Shown: piece by piece, positions 52,516 to 62,343 of the stretch
Layout of the letters: the number at the start of each line of letters is the position of its first letter
Position numbering within the stretch: the first letter of the stretch is position 1
Assembly: GCF_038446955.1 (NCBI RefSeq)
Contig: NZ_CP151803.1
Coordinates: 248,001 to 312,000 of the forward strand
Source of the DNA: Pedobacter sp. FW305-3-2-15-E-R2A2
Lineage (GTDB): Bacteria > Bacteroidota > Bacteroidia > Sphingobacteriales > Sphingobacteriaceae
Length of the DNA: 64,000 nucleotides
Direction: 5' to 3'
Program-made: the position numbers and the translations under genes
The notes under the pieces: model-generated
What the model was told of the DNA's origin: nothing
Seen by the model: only the letters and a program-made list of their open reading frames with translations
The model's database searches: none

Positions 52516-53280
52516 TTGCAAGTTTTCACTTTATATGAAGGATCTTATTCCGTAGATGCGACTAAAAAATTCCTTCCTTTTAATCCGGAAACGGATCACC
52601 CAAAAGACCGTCCTGCATCCTTGTTTATTCATGTTCAACCTTTCCTGGTGAAACTGGAGAATGACCTGATCTTGTTTGATACCGGTTTGGGCTATAGCAA
52701 TGAAAAAGGGCAGTTGATTTTGCACGAAAACATTAAAAAAGCGGGATTTAAACCGGAAGAGGTGACCATGGTGCTGATGTCTCATTTACATTTTGACCAT
52801 TCCGGAGGAATGATTCATCAGGTTGGGGATAAGGTCGAACTGAGCTTCCCTGACGCCGTTTATGTGATTCAGCGTGGAGAGTGGGAAAATGCCTTTACCA
52901 ATACTTCTTCTTCCTATAAAACAGAGATCTTCGATTTCTTACAGCGGAATGCGCAGTTGAATTTCATTGAAGGTTCCGGGCAATTGACGCCGGAAATTAG
53001 TTATGAGCTTACTGGAGCACATTGTCCTTTTCACCAGGTTTTCCTGCTGGACGATGGAACGGATAAAGTATTTTTTGGAGGTGATGTATTGCCGGAACCT
53101 GAGGAGTTACTGAGAAAGTTTATCGCCAAGTATGATTTTGATGGCAGAAAAGCAATGGAGCTTCGTGAAGAGTTCGGTCAGAAGGCAGCAGCAGAACACT
53201 GGAACTGCCTGTTTTATCACGGTAAGTCAAGGGCCACAGGTTTTGTTACTTTTAACGAGGGGCAGTTTAAAATCCATTAG
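52516..53280 (+). CDS. MBL-fold metallo-hydrolase
   Basis: From TTG 52516 (reads MQVFTLYEGSYSVD) the protein is 254 residues. It has the beta-lactamase fold zinc motif LMSHLHFDHSGGM near residue 87, a later His in GAHCPFHQVFLLDDG near 164, and an Asp in FFGGDVLPEP near 188. Family members include N-acyl-homoserine lactonase-like and other metallohydrolases; the substrate is open. No ATG is available in frame before the metal motif, so a TTG start is required. It is divergent from recJ and overlaps the convergent receiver gene by 14 bp. Confidence 0.85.
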   Translation: MQVFTLYEGSYSVDATKKFLPFNPETDHPKDRPASLFIHVQPFLVKLENDLILFDTGLGYSNEKGQLILHENIKKAGFKPEEVTMVLMSHLHFDHSGGMIHQVGDKVELSFPDAVYVIQRGEWENAFTNTSSSYKTEIFDFLQRNAQLNFIEGSGQLTPEISYELTGAHCPFHQVFLLDDGTDKVFFGGDVLPEPEELLRKFIAKYDFDGRKAMELREEFGQKAAAEHWNCLFYHGKSRATGFVTFNEGQFKIH

Positions 53281-53692
53281 TCTGCTGTTCGACTAATTTC
53301 AGCAGTTCGGTTAACCTTTCTATGGATAGCGGTTTGGAAATAAATCCTTTAACCATAGTATAGGTTTTTGCTTTTTCAATGTCATTCTCGTATACCGAAG
53401 AAGAGAGCATATACATGTCTACTTTTTGGGGTACACCTAGTTTTTCGTAGGCTTCCAGAAACTCCCATCCATTTAAAACCGGCATGTTAATGTCAATGAG
53501 GATCAGCTGTGGCAGGGTTTCAGCAGAACTGAGTACCCCCGTAAGATAGTCGATGGCCATTTGACCATTTGTTTTGGAGATCATTTCTACATTGTACCCC
53601 GTTTTTTCTACTATTTTTTTTATGATGAAAATATTGATGTCGTCATCATCAATTACAAGTAGCTTAATTTTTGAGGTCATCATAGAGGTCAA
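53267..53692 (-). CDS. Stand-alone response-regulator receiver protein
   Basis: The 141-residue protein is a single receiver domain: acidic cluster VIDDDDIN near residue 13, phosphoacceptor Asp in LILIDINMPVLNGWEF near 66, Ser/Thr switch in MLSSSVYEND near 96 and Lys in KGFISKPLS near 116. There is no output domain, so it is a CheY-like protein for phosphorelay or direct binding. No histidine kinase gene is nearby. The 3' end overlaps the convergent MBL gene by 14 bp. Confidence 0.92.
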   Translation of the reverse strand: MTSMMTSKIKLLVIDDDDINIFIIKKIVEKTGYNVEMISKTNGQMAIDYLTGVLSSAETLPQLILIDINMPVLNGWEFLEAYEKLGVPQKVDMYMLSSSVYENDIEKAKTYTMVKGFISKPLSIERLTELLKLVEQQTNGF

Positions 53693-53772
53693 AGCGTAAC
53701 GGTAAAATTCTTGTGTAACTATAAAGTTATAAAATATGTGTAAATGGCGGAAGTGATATCTATTATGTTACA

Positions 53773-53807
53773 AAAAAAAGGCCACTATACAATAATGGCC
53801 TTTTTTT
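53773..53807 (-). terminator. Terminator of the YceI gene
   Basis: AAAAAAAGGCCA / TGGCCTTTTTTT with an 11-base loop, located 18 bp beyond the leftward stop at 53825. The A/T runs let it work both ways. Confidence 0.85.
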
Positions 53808-53824
53808 AAATAAAATTAAACGAA

Positions 53825-54415
53825 CTATTTTTTAGCTACCAGTTTAATAGCCAGTTCAAATTCGTCATTTATCATCTTATCACCGATCTCAGGGAAGATA
53901 CTTTTAGATTTGTATTTAATCCCGAATTTGGTTCTGTCAACGCTTACTTTATCTGCTGAGGCAGTCACAGAGCCATCTGCGTTCCATGCTAAGGTAGCAG
54001 GGAAAGTGATCGAATTTGTAATTCCTTTGATGGTCAGATCTCCGGTTACATTTACGGTGTTTCCATTTCCGGCAACTTTTTTAATCGTGAATGTTGAGGA
54101 AGCAAATTTATCCGTTCCAAAAAAATCGTCTGCTTTTAAGTGCTTTTCTAAATTTGCGCTTTTGTCAGCATCCTTAATAGTGGTCATGTCAATCACGAAA
54201 TTACCGCCTGCTAATTTTTTTCCATTGAAGGACAATGAACCCGACTGAAGGTCGATAGTACCATTGTGACTACCTGTTAGTTTTTTGCCTACCCATGTGA
54301 TGGATGATTTTGATGCATCAACTTTGTAAGTATCTGCTTTAAATACCGGGGCTATGAAAGCCGATGAGGCAATTACTACAATCAGTAAGGCCAGGGAAGT
54401 TAATTTTAATTTCAT
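53825..54415 (-). CDS. YceI-family periplasmic lipid-binding protein
   Basis: The 196-residue protein has a signal peptide (MKLKLTSLALLIVVIASS) and the YceI/polyprenyl-binding domain: YKVDASKSSITWVGKKLTGS near residue 30, FVIDMTTIKDAD near 73, FTIKKVAGNGNTVNVTGDLT near 108 and EFELAIKLVAKK at the end. The fold is a lipocalin-like barrel that binds isoprenoid-type ligands. Role here unknown. It is a single gene, upstream of which lies a large AT-rich inverted repeat. Confidence 0.93.
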   Translation of the reverse strand: MKLKLTSLALLIVVIASSAFIAPVFKADTYKVDASKSSITWVGKKLTGSHNGTIDLQSGSLSFNGKKLAGGNFVIDMTTIKDADKSANLEKHLKADDFFGTDKFASSTFTIKKVAGNGNTVNVTGDLTIKGITNSITFPATLAWNADGSVTASADKVSVDRTKFGIKYKSKSIFPEIGDKMINDEFELAIKLVAKK

Positions 54416-54448
54416 GTTTAATGGTTTGTGGTTTTTCTATGCTTCGGT

Positions 54449-54502
54449 CAGTTTAGACCTTTTAATATATTCAGATGATAAATATATTAAAAGGTTTAAC
54501 TG
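54449..54502. repeat. Long AT-rich inverted repeat between YceI and gcvP genes
   Basis: Core arms ACCTTTTAATATATT (54457-54471) and AATATATTAAAAGGT (54481-54495) are exact over 15 bp with spacer CAGATGATA; outer CAGTT/AACTG extend it to 54449-54502. It is 11 bp past the gcvP stop and 33 bp upstream of the YceI start. It could end the gcvP transcript or be an operator; no T run follows. Confidence 0.6.
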
Positions 54503-54513
54503 ATTCCAGTATT

Positions 54514-57393
54514 TTAAACGGTTTCTTCTTCCATATAGCTTTCAATCGGAGGACAAGCACAAACCAGTGACCTGTCGCCGAATGAATCATTAACTCTACC
54601 TACTGAAGGCCAGAATTTGTAGGCCGCAACATAAGGAAGAGGGAATGCCGCAGTCTGTCTGCTATAGTTATGGTTCCATTCATCACCTGTCACAACTGTA
54701 GCCGTGTGTGGTGCATTTTTCAATGGGTTATCTGTTTTGTCTAAATCACCGTTTTCAACTCCCGCTACTTCTTTTCTGATGGCAATTAAAGCATCACAGA
54801 ATCTGTCTAACTCATGTTTAGGCTCACTTTCTGTAGGCTCTACCATTAGCGTGCCTGCTACCGGGAAAGATACTGTAGGTGCGTGGAAACCATAATCCAT
54901 TAAACGTTTTGCGATATCTACCACTTCGATTCCGAAGTTTTTGAAAGCTCTGCAATCCAGGATCATTTCGTGTGCGCAACGTCCGTTAGCACCTGAATAT
55001 AATACCGGATAATGTTGCTCTAAACGCGCTTTCATATAATTGGCGTTAAGAATTGCATGTTTGGTTGCGCTGGTTAAACCTTCGCCACCCATCATTGCGA
55101 TATAAGCATGAGAGATCACTAAGATCGATGCTGAACCCCATGGAGCCGAAGAAACCGCATGAATAGATTTTTCTTTGCTGATGTCTACTACTGCGTGAGC
55201 TGGTAGGTAAGGAACCAGGTGTTTTGCCACACCGATCGGACCCATACCAGGACCACCACCACCGTGAGGGATACAGAATGTTTTGTGTAAGTTAAGGTGA
55301 CAAACGTCAGCACCGATATTACCCGGGCTGGTTAATCCTACCTGAGCATTCATATTGGCACCATCCATATATACTTGTCCGCCATTTTCATGGATGATGT
55401 TACAGATGTCGATAATGCTTTCTTCGAATACCCCGTGTGTAGATGGATAAGTCACCATTAAGCAGGAAAGATTTTCTTTGTTCTCTTCTGCTTTAGCTTT
55501 TAAATCATCAACATCAATATTTCCGTTTTCAAGAGATTTTACGATGATGATTTTCATTCCTGCCATTGCTGCCGATGCAGGATTGGTTCCGTGTGCGGAA
55601 GAAGGAATTAAAGCAATGTTACGGTGATGATCACCACGATCCTGATGGTAAGCTCTGATCACCATTAAACCTGCATATTCACCCTGAGCACCAGCATTTG
55701 GCTGTAAACTCATTGCTGCAAATCCAGTGATTTCACTCAACCATTTGTCAAGCTCATTAAATACAGTATAGTAACCTGCAACCTGATCAGCAGGTGCAAA
55801 TGGATGGATTCTTCCGAATTCCGGCCAGGTCACAGGGATCATTTCTGTCGTTGCGTTTAGTTTCATCGTACATGAACCTAAGGCAATCATCGAATGACAA
55901 AGAGAAAGATCTTTTGCTTCCAATGATTTAATGTAACGCAACATTTCATGTTCTGAATGGTGTGCATTAAATACCGGATGGCCTAAGTAAGCAGAAGTAC
56001 GTTGAAGTGCTGCAGGAATAACCGTTGTTACATTTTCATCGGCCAGTTCTACTGCATCAGCAGCGATACCTTTCACTTTAGCAAAGATTTTCACCAACAA
56101 CTGAACATCTTCAATGGCAGTAGTTTCATCTAAAGCGATGGTCACTACACTTCCTTTGTAGTTCAGGTTGATTTCATTGTCGATACATTCTCTGTGGATC
56201 GAGTCTACAAGGTTACCAAGATCTAACTGAATGGTATCAAAGTAAACTTTATTCAATTGAGTATAACCTGCTTTTTCTAAAGATTCAGCTAAGGTTACGG
56301 CCAATCCATGAGTACGCTCAGCGATTAGTTTTAATCCTTTAGGACCATGGTAAACCGCATAGAAACCAGCCATAATTGCCAGTAATGCCTGTGCAGTACA
56401 GATGTTTGAAGTTGCTTTATCTCTACGGATATGTTGTTCCCTGGTTTGAAGGGCCATACGTAAAGCATAATTGTTATTGCTGTCAATCGTTACACCGATG
56501 ATACGTCCTGGAATGGAACGTTTGTACTCATCTTTAGTCGCGAAATAAGCCGCATGAGGACCACCAAAGCCCATTGGTACACCGAAGCGTTGTGTAGTAC
56601 CTACTACAATGTCAGCTCCCCATTCTCCCGGAGGAGTCAATAAGGTTAAGCTCAAAAGGTCTGCAACAACAGTAACTTTTACATTTAGTGTATGTGCGTT
56701 TTGTGCAAAATCAGTATAGTCAAATACTTCACCGTTGCCGGCTGGATATTGGATGATCGCGCCAAAGAACTCCTCATTAAGGATGGTGGTTTGGTGATCA
56801 CCTATTACTAACTCGATACCAAAAGGATTGGCACGGGTTTTTAGAATGTCAATAGTTTGAGGGAAAAGCAATTCAGATACAAAGAATTTCTTTGCGCCCT
56901 GATTTTTGCGTAAGCTGAACTGCATGAACATCGCTTCAGCCGCAGCAGTACCTTCGTCCAATAGGGAAGCATTTGCAATTTCCATACCGGTAAGGTCGAT
57001 TACCAGGGTCTGGAAGTTTAACAATGCCTGTAAACGTCCCTGAGCAATCTCTGCCTGATAAGGCGTGTATTGCGTATACCATCCCGGGTTTTCCATTACG
57101 TTACGTAAGATTACGCCTGGAGTGGTGGTGTCATAATATCCCTGACCGATATAAGATTTGAAAACCTTGTTTAAAGAAGCCGTTTGTTTTAAGCTGCTCA
57201 GGTAATCCTTTTCAGATTTCGCCTGTGGCAGGTTTAATGGCTGTTTCAACCGGATCGTTTGAGGAACGGTTTGTTCTATTAATTCGTCAACAGAACCTAG
57301 TCCCAGTGTGTGCAACATGGCATCGACATCGGCAGTGTTAGGGGCAATGTGACGATCTTTAAAGTCTTCTTTGTAATGAATATTTAAGCTCAT
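54514..57393 (-). CDS. gcvP: Glycine dehydrogenase (decarboxylating), P protein
   Basis: The 959-residue protein is the full-length fused P protein. It decarboxylates glycine with PLP and loads the lipoyl arm of the H protein. Visible marks are the N-terminal [14 protein letters not shown] near residue 14, [15 protein letters not shown] near 330 of the first half, and the PLP Lys in [16 protein letters not shown] near 695 with [13 protein letters not shown]-type region before it ([13 protein letters not shown] near 667). Other subunits (GcvT, GcvH) are not in the window, while E3 may be lpd at 12383. It stands alone. Confidence 0.96.
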   Translation of the reverse strand: MSLNIHYKEDFKDRHIAPNTADVDAMLHTLGLGSVDELIEQTVPQTIRLKQPLNLPQAKSEKDYLSSLKQTASLNKVFKSYIGQGYYDTTTPGVILRNVMENPGWYTQYTPYQAEIAQGRLQALLNFQTLVIDLTGMEIANASLLDEGTAAAEAMFMQFSLRKNQGAKKFFVSELLFPQTIDILKTRANPFGIELVIGDHQTTILNEEFFGAIIQYPAGNGEVFDYTDFAQNAHTLNVKVTVVADLLSLTLLTPPGEWGADIVVGTTQRFGVPMGFGGPHAAYFATKDEYKRSIPGRIIGVTIDSNNNYALRMALQTREQHIRRDKATSNICTAQALLAIMAGFYAVYHGPKGLKLIAERTHGLAVTLAESLEKAGYTQLNKVYFDTIQLDLGNLVDSIHRECIDNEINLNYKGSVVTIALDETTAIEDVQLLVKIFAKVKGIAADAVELADENVTTVIPAALQRTSAYLGHPVFNAHHSEHEMLRYIKSLEAKDLSLCHSMIALGSCTMKLNATTEMIPVTWPEFGRIHPFAPADQVAGYYTVFNELDKWLSEITGFAAMSLQPNAGAQGEYAGLMVIRAYHQDRGDHHRNIALIPSSAHGTNPASAAMAGMKIIIVKSLENGNIDVDDLKAKAEENKENLSCLMVTYPSTHGVFEESIIDICNIIHENGGQVYMDGANMNAQVGLTSPGNIGADVCHLNLHKTFCIPHGGGGPGMGPIGVAKHLVPYLPAHAVVDISKEKSIHAVSSAPWGSASILVISHAYIAMMGGEGLTSATKHAILNANYMKARLEQHYPVLYSGANGRCAHEMILDCRAFKNFGIEVVDIAKRLMDYGFHAPTVSFPVAGTLMVEPTESEPKHELDRFCDALIAIRKEVAGVENGDLDKTDNPLKNAPHTATVVTGDEWNHNYSRQTAAFPLPYVAAYKFWPSVGRVNDSFGDRSLVCACPPIESYMEEETV

Positions 57394-57418
57394 GAAATCT
57401 ATGATATAAAAAGTTCCG

Positions 57419-57426
57419 CAAAGGTA
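57419..57426 (-). promoter_or_regulatory. -7 element of gcvP
   Basis: CAAAGGTA on the + strand reads TACCTTTG on the gcvP strand, 25 bp before its start; no -33 TTTG at the usual distance. Confidence 0.45.
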
Positions 57427-57470
57427 ATAAAAAATCCCCTTAGCTCTAAGCGTAAAAGACTTTGATCAAA

Positions 57471-58043
57471 CTAATCCCCAACCAGTACCCAGCCTTCTTC
57501 TTTTTTGAACTTTAATTTATAGGTTTTCGTGATGAAATTGCTTGCTGTTCTATTGTCTTTCAGGAAGATAGCGAAGTCATTCTGTTCCTTTTTTAAGGAT
57601 ACGGTGACTCTTGCTACTCTGGAATCACCTTTAATCAGCGTGATGGGTTTTTCGGGATCCAAAACATAGTCCAACACCCGGAGTGTTGCTTTTGAAGCAT
57701 CCTGTTTCAGGACATAAGGTTTTGATTTATCCGTTAATGAAATCTGATATACATACACACTGTCTTTCGATAAGAACTTTTTTTTCTGATCCTGTAAGGT
57801 CATTTCAACCAGGCCTTTTCCTTGCAGGCCCTTGTATTTCTCCAGCTCAACCTTATCATTTTTACTCCGGAATTTCATTTCTCCAACATTGATCCGGACA
57901 CTTTCGAATTCAGGATTTGCTTTCAGGTGTGCGGTAATGACATCTGTTGCGGTACCTTCGTCCAGGTTATCGGCACCACCTTTACAACCGGTGATAAAGA
58001 AAAGAAATACAGCAGAGATCGTTAATAAGGTTAAGTTTTTCAT
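57471..58043 (-). CDS. Lipoprotein of unknown function
   Basis: I do not recognise a family. The 190-residue product has a lipoprotein signal (start MKNLTLLTISAVFLFFITGC, lipobox Cys at residue 20), then a charged region rich in Lys, Glu and Asp with predicted beta-strands (for example FLSKDSVYVYQISLTDKSK near residue 88 and VTVSLKKEQNDFAIFLKDN near 146). It looks like a small periplasmic or surface domain. It lies 82 bp after the pdxJ gene and 77 bp before gcvP, all in the same direction. Confidence 0.75.
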   Translation of the reverse strand: MKNLTLLTISAVFLFFITGCKGGADNLDEGTATDVITAHLKANPEFESVRINVGEMKFRSKNDKVELEKYKGLQGKGLVEMTLQDQKKKFLSKDSVYVYQISLTDKSKPYVLKQDASKATLRVLDYVLDPEKPITLIKGDSRVARVTVSLKKEQNDFAIFLKDNRTASNFITKTYKLKFKKEEGWVLVGD

Positions 58044-58125
58044 AGTGTATGTTTTTTATGGTTATGAAGCGATCATGAGCTCCTTATGTGATTGTAAGAT
58101 CATGATGGTTTCATAGGAGGGGGAT

Positions 58126-58845
58126 TTAATCTTTTAGTTGTCTTAAATACATCTGAACGGTATTCTCTAATCCAAGGTATAGTGCATCACTGATTAAGGC
58201 ATGGCCGATGCTTACCTCCAGTAGTCCAGGGATATTGGCGGCAAAATAGCTCAGGTTCTGCAGGTCCAGATCATGACCTGCGTTGATTCCAAGGCCGAGT
58301 TCGTTGGCTCTTTTTGCTGCTGCAACATAAGGAAGGATGGCTTGTTCTTTATCGGTCTGGAAATGACGTGCGTAGTCTTCGGTATACAGTTCGATCCGGT
58401 CTGTTCCACTTTCCGCAGCTGCGTCGATCATTTCGACTACCGGGTCTACAAATATGGAAACCCTGATTCCGGCAGATTGGAATAAGCTGGTCATCTCTTT
58501 AAGGTATGCCTGATTTTTGATGGTATCCCAGCCGTGATTGGAAGTGATTTGTCCTTCGGCATCCGGTACTAAGGTTACTTGCGCTGGTTTGTTGGCGAGT
58601 ACGAGGTCTACAAATTTCTGTTCCCGGCAATTGCCTTCAATATTAAATTCTGTAGCGATTACGGCTTTCAGGTCAAACACATCCTGATAACGAATATGTC
58701 TTTCATCTGGTCGCGGATGTACGGTGATGCCCTCTGCGCCAAAGCGTTCACAATCTAACGCTACCTTTACCAAATCCGGATTGTTACCCCCACGACTGTT
58801 TCTTAATGTCGCGATTTTATTAATGTTTACAGATAATTTTGCCAT
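58126..58845 (-). CDS. pdxJ: Pyridoxine 5'-phosphate synthase
   Basis: The 239-residue TIM-barrel enzyme condenses 3-amino-2-oxopropyl phosphate with deoxyxylulose 5-phosphate in the DXP-dependent vitamin B6 route. Marks are the N-terminal [17 protein letters not shown] (near residue 4), the phosphate-binding [12 protein letters not shown] near 39, and [15 protein letters not shown] near 190. Length and motifs are normal. It is divergent from the MscS channel gene and followed by the lipoprotein gene. Confidence 0.95.
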   Translation of the reverse strand: MAKLSVNINKIATLRNSRGGNNPDLVKVALDCERFGAEGITVHPRPDERHIRYQDVFDLKAVIATEFNIEGNCREQKFVDLVLANKPAQVTLVPDAEGQITSNHGWDTIKNQAYLKEMTSLFQSAGIRVSIFVDPVVEMIDAAAESGTDRIELYTEDYARHFQTDKEQAILPYVAAAKRANELGLGINAGHDLDLQNLSYFAANIPGLLEVSIGHALISDALYLGLENTVQMYLRQLKD

Positions 58846-58909
58846 GAGGTAAAAATAGTGGATTATTTCCTTATTTTGTTGTCAGCTATCACGATAATTT
58901 CTTACACCA

Positions 58910-60487
58910 ATGTCCAAAAAGTCCCTTTTTACATTTCTATGCCTGTTGAGTTTACAAAGTGTGTTGTATGCCCAGGAAGCTAAAGTTGATCTGAAAGGAT
59001 ATCCCGTTGTTGTACATCAGGATACGCTGTTTCACATTAAAAACAGATTGGGTTCTTTATCTGCTTCAGAACGCGCAGAACGCACTTCAGAAAAGGTGGA
59101 GAAATTGGCGGAGGACCTTCTTTTTGTCGCTGATTCTGTTAAGATTGAAGACGATTCTGTGGTTACTGACCTGGTCTACAAGGGGGATATTCTGATTAGT
59201 TTGTCTAAGGCTGATGCAGATTCGGTGCGTATGGATCAGCGTGTGCTTGCAAAAACATACCAGCAGATCATTGTAAAAAATGTAAAGGAATATAAAAGCG
59301 AGACTGATGTTTCCGAATTGTTGAAGCGTGCAGGTTTAGGACTCCTGATCTTATTGACGCTCGGGGCTTCTATCTTCTATTTAAATAAATACTCGAACCG
59401 TTTCCGTGCCTGGATCAGTGTGAAACTGCAGAAAAGAATCGGAAACATTAAAATCAAGGATTACGAGCTGATCAATAAAAGGAGTGAATTGTTGCTCATT
59501 GGCAGGTCATTGAATCTGCTTAAATTTCTGCTGATCTTTTTACTGATCTACATTACACTTCCATTGGTGTTCCGTCTTTTTCCGTGGACAAAGCCATGGG
59601 GAGATAGCCTGATCAGCTTTGTACTGAATCCACTGAAAAACATCTTCAGTGCAATGATCAATTTCATTCCCAATCTGATTACCATTGTGGTGATCGTTTT
59701 TGTCTTTCATTATATTAAAAAGGGAATTAAGTTTCTGGCCGATGAGATCGAGACGGAGAAACTCAAGGTGAATGGTTTTTATCCAGACTGGGCAAAGCCT
59801 ACCTATAATATTGTAAAGATTGTTTTGAATGCTTTTATGCTGGTGGTGATCTGGCCATTTATTCCAGGCTCTAATTCTGAAATTTTCAAAGGAGTCTCTG
59901 TATTTTTAGGACTGCTCATTTCTTTTGGTTCTTCTTCTGCCATCAGTAATGGGGTTGCAGGAATGGTGATTACCTATATGCGGCCTTTTAAACTCGGAGA
60001 CGTGGTTAAAATAGGGGATATTACCGGAGCAGTGCTCGAAAAATCTTTACTCGTGACCCGCTTAAAAACGATAAAAAATGAAATCATTACGATTCCAAAC
60101 AGTGCAATTTTAAATGGAAATACCGTCAATTATACAAGTTTATGTGGAAATGAGGGGCTGATCATCCATTCTACCCTGACACTGGGTTATGATATTCCCT
60201 GGACAACGATTCACGGTCTGCTGATCAATGCGGCACTCGCAACAGAGGGGGTAGTTAAGGAAAAGCAACCATTTGTATTGCAAACCAGTCTGGACGATTG
60301 GTATGTATCCTATCAGGTCAATGCTTATGTTAATAAACCAGAGATTATGGCTTTGATTTATTCAGAGCTTCATAAGAATATTCACGAAGCTTTTGATGCA
60401 GCAGGAGTGGAGATCATGTCGCCGCATTACCAGGCCATCAGAGATGGAAATGCGAGTACGCTACCAGGACAAGGTGCACAATTGTAA
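58910..60487 (+). CDS. Mechanosensitive ion channel, MscS family
   Basis: The 525-residue protein has a signal peptide, a periplasmic/extracytoplasmic region of about 120 residues, then membrane helices (residues 141-160, 203-227, 243-268, 295-315) before the pore helix GVSVFLGLLISFGSSSAISN near 328 and the beta domain PFKLGDVVKIGDITGAVLEK near 364, with PNSAILNGNTVNYTS near 404. It opens on membrane tension to release osmolytes. Extra N-terminal regions are common in larger MscS relatives. It is divergent from pdxJ. Confidence 0.93.
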   Translation: MSKKSLFTFLCLLSLQSVLYAQEAKVDLKGYPVVVHQDTLFHIKNRLGSLSASERAERTSEKVEKLAEDLLFVADSVKIEDDSVVTDLVYKGDILISLSKADADSVRMDQRVLAKTYQQIIVKNVKEYKSETDVSELLKRAGLGLLILLTLGASIFYLNKYSNRFRAWISVKLQKRIGNIKIKDYELINKRSELLLIGRSLNLLKFLLIFLLIYITLPLVFRLFPWTKPWGDSLISFVLNPLKNIFSAMINFIPNLITIVVIVFVFHYIKKGIKFLADEIETEKLKVNGFYPDWAKPTYNIVKIVLNAFMLVVIWPFIPGSNSEIFKGVSVFLGLLISFGSSSAISNGVAGMVITYMRPFKLGDVVKIGDITGAVLEKSLLVTRLKTIKNEIITIPNSAILNGNTVNYTSLCGNEGLIIHSTLTLGYDIPWTTIHGLLINAALATEGVVKEKQPFVLQTSLDDWYVSYQVNAYVNKPEIMALIYSELHKNIHEAFDAAGVEIMSPHYQAIRDGNASTLPGQGAQL

Positions 60488-60563
60488 GTGCCATTGGAGG
60501 AAACATTGTTCACAGTAGCTTTAGCATTAAGTACGACATTCTAGCGGAATGTTGCTTCATAAA

Positions 60564-60594
60564 AAAGGGCTGCTGTTTTACACAGCAGCCCTTT
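60564..60594. terminator. Bidirectional terminator between MscS and ahcY genes
   Basis: AAAGGGCTGCTGT / ACAGCAGCCCTTT with a five-base loop (TTTAC), flanked by A and T runs, 17 bp after the leftward ahcY stop. Confidence 0.88.
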
Positions 60595-60611
60595 CTATTT
60601 AAAAGATATTT

Positions 60612-61928
60612 CTAGTATCTGTAAGCTTCAGGTTTGAATGGACCTTCCACAGGTACACCAATATAATCTGCTTGATGTTGATCTAAAACATCCAGTTCCA
60701 CACCGATTTTTGCTAAGTGTAAACGGGCAACTTTTTCATCAAGATATTTAGGAAGAACATAAACTTTGTTCTCATATTTATCTGTATTTGTCCAAAGCTC
60801 TAACTGCGCTAAAGTTTGGTTGGTGAAAGAGTTCGACATTACAAAACTTGGGTGACCAGTAGCGCAACCTAAGTTTACCAAACGACCTTCAGCCAATAGG
60901 ATGATGTCTTTACCATCAATGGTATATTTATCAACCTGAGGTTTGATCTCAATTTTAGTATCACCATAGTTTGAGTTTAACCAGGCAACATCGATTTCAT
61001 TATCGAAGTGACCAATGTTACAAACGATAGTTTTATCTTTCATCAGTTTGAAGTGTTCTGCACGAACGATATCACAGTTACCGGTAGTGGTTACTACGAT
61101 GTCAGCTTCTTTAACTGCTGTAGCGAATTTTTTCACTTCATATCCTTCCATTGCTGCCTGTAATGCACAGATCGGGTCAATTTCAGATACAATTACACGT
61201 ACACCTTGTGAGCTTAATGATTCCGCAGAACCTTTACCCACATCACCGTAACCAGCAACAACGGCAACTTTACCAGCCATCATTACATCAGTTGCACGAC
61301 GGATCGCATCAACCAATGACTCACGGCAACCGTATTTATTGTCGAATTTAGATTTGGTAACTGAATCGTTAACATTGATCGCAGGTAAATGTAAAGTGCC
61401 ATTTTTCATGCGCTCATACAGACGGTGAACACCTGTAGTCGTTTCTTCAGATAATCCTTTAATTGCAGCAATCAGCTCAGGATATTTATCGAACACCATG
61501 TTGGTTAAATCACCACCGTCATCTAAGATCATATTTAATGGCTGACGCTCAGGACCAAAATGTAAAGTTTGCTCAATACACCAGTCGAAATCTACTTCAT
61601 TCAGACCTTTCCAGGCATAAACCTGAATACCTGCAGCAGCAATAGCCGCAGCAGCGTGATCCTGTGTAGAAAAGATATTACATGATGACCAGGTAACTTC
61701 AGCACCCAGTTCAACTAAAGTTTCAATTAAAACTGCAGTCTGGATAGTCATGTGCAAACATCCTGCGATGCGCGCACCTTTTAATGGTTTTGAAGGACCG
61801 AATTCTTCGCGCAATGACATTAGACCCGGCATCTCTGCCTCTGCTAATCCAATCTCTTTACGACCCCATTCTGCCAGTGAAATGTCCTTAACTTTATAAG
61901 GAACGTAAGTTGTCTCTACTGATGACAT
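60612..61928 (-). CDS. ahcY: Adenosylhomocysteinase
   Basis: The 438-residue enzyme splits S-adenosylhomocysteine into adenosine and homocysteine with bound NAD, in the methylation cycle. Motifs: [20 protein letters not shown] near residue 62, [16 protein letters not shown] near 82, NAD-binding [20 protein letters not shown] near 223, and C-terminal end PFKPEAYRY. Length is normal. It lies behind a near-consensus promoter with a leader of about 95 nt that holds a hairpin. Confidence 0.97.
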   Translation of the reverse strand: MSSVETTYVPYKVKDISLAEWGRKEIGLAEAEMPGLMSLREEFGPSKPLKGARIAGCLHMTIQTAVLIETLVELGAEVTWSSCNIFSTQDHAAAAIAAAGIQVYAWKGLNEVDFDWCIEQTLHFGPERQPLNMILDDGGDLTNMVFDKYPELIAAIKGLSEETTTGVHRLYERMKNGTLHLPAINVNDSVTKSKFDNKYGCRESLVDAIRRATDVMMAGKVAVVAGYGDVGKGSAESLSSQGVRVIVSEIDPICALQAAMEGYEVKKFATAVKEADIVVTTTGNCDIVRAEHFKLMKDKTIVCNIGHFDNEIDVAWLNSNYGDTKIEIKPQVDKYTIDGKDIILLAEGRLVNLGCATGHPSFVMSNSFTNQTLAQLELWTNTDKYENKVYVLPKYLDEKVARLHLAKIGVELDVLDQHQADYIGVPVEGPFKPEAYRY

Positions 61929-62025
61929 ATTTTTGTTTTTTAAGTTGTTGAATTGTAACGATTAATGAGCTTTTTCTATTCGTGCCGGGCGACTTGCACG
62001 GCTTTTTTCAAACTCAAATTTCTCT
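61929..62025 (-). promoter_or_regulatory. 5' leader of ahcY with candidate stem-loops
   Basis: Leader of about 95 nt upstream of the ahcY ATG. On the transcript strand it reads GAGTTT... (outer strand) and AAGCTC about 50 nt later, which can pair over 6 bp (one G-U); between them GCCGTGC...GCACG (within 61981-62002) forms a strong inner hairpin (CGTGC/GCACG). Two further pairings are possible (GCCG/CGGC). No known riboswitch consensus was recognised. Confidence 0.45.
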
Positions 62026-62029
62026 TTTG

Positions 62030-62061
62030 CAAAATTACACAATAGTTTGACCAAATTCAAA
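62030..62061 (-). promoter_or_regulatory. Promoter of ahcY
   Basis: On the transcript strand TTTG (62061-62058), 20-bp spacer, TAATTTTG (62037-62030) is the closest match to the Bacteroidetes consensus in the window. Transcription probably begins about 62024. Confidence 0.75.
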
Positions 62062-62293
62062 AACGTTATCTGTGATGAAGTGTCAGATTGTTAACATGAC
62101 ATTTACATGGTTTTGTCGTTTTTGTGAAGTGTTTATGCTACTCCTGAGAATTATAAGCAAAATGCCTTAGCTACCGTTGTTTCTGTCGGTTTTGTTTTAA
62201 TCTGTTGTTATTCTTTGATTTGCCGAGAAAGAGTTATTTATGTTTAGTATTTTGATTGTTATTGTTTTTAATTTAATGTTTTTGTGTCAAATA

Positions 62294-62323
62294 TTGTTAA
62301 TATTTCGAATATTCATATCTTTA
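62294..62323 (+). promoter_or_regulatory. Candidate promoter of the PKD-like lipoprotein gene
   Basis: TTG (62294-62296), 19-bp spacer, TATCTTTA (62316-62323; one base off TAnnTTTG). The ATG at 62344 is 20 bp away. The remaining 62062-62293 of this 415-bp intergenic region is AT-rich with no other clear feature. Confidence 0.45.
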
Positions 62324-62343
62324 TTTAAAATTAAATTAAAATT

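Noticed and set aside
61929-62025. SAM-II or SAH riboswitch before ahcY
   Set aside because: The conserved sequence elements of those classes that I recall are not present; only a generic hairpin layout is seen.
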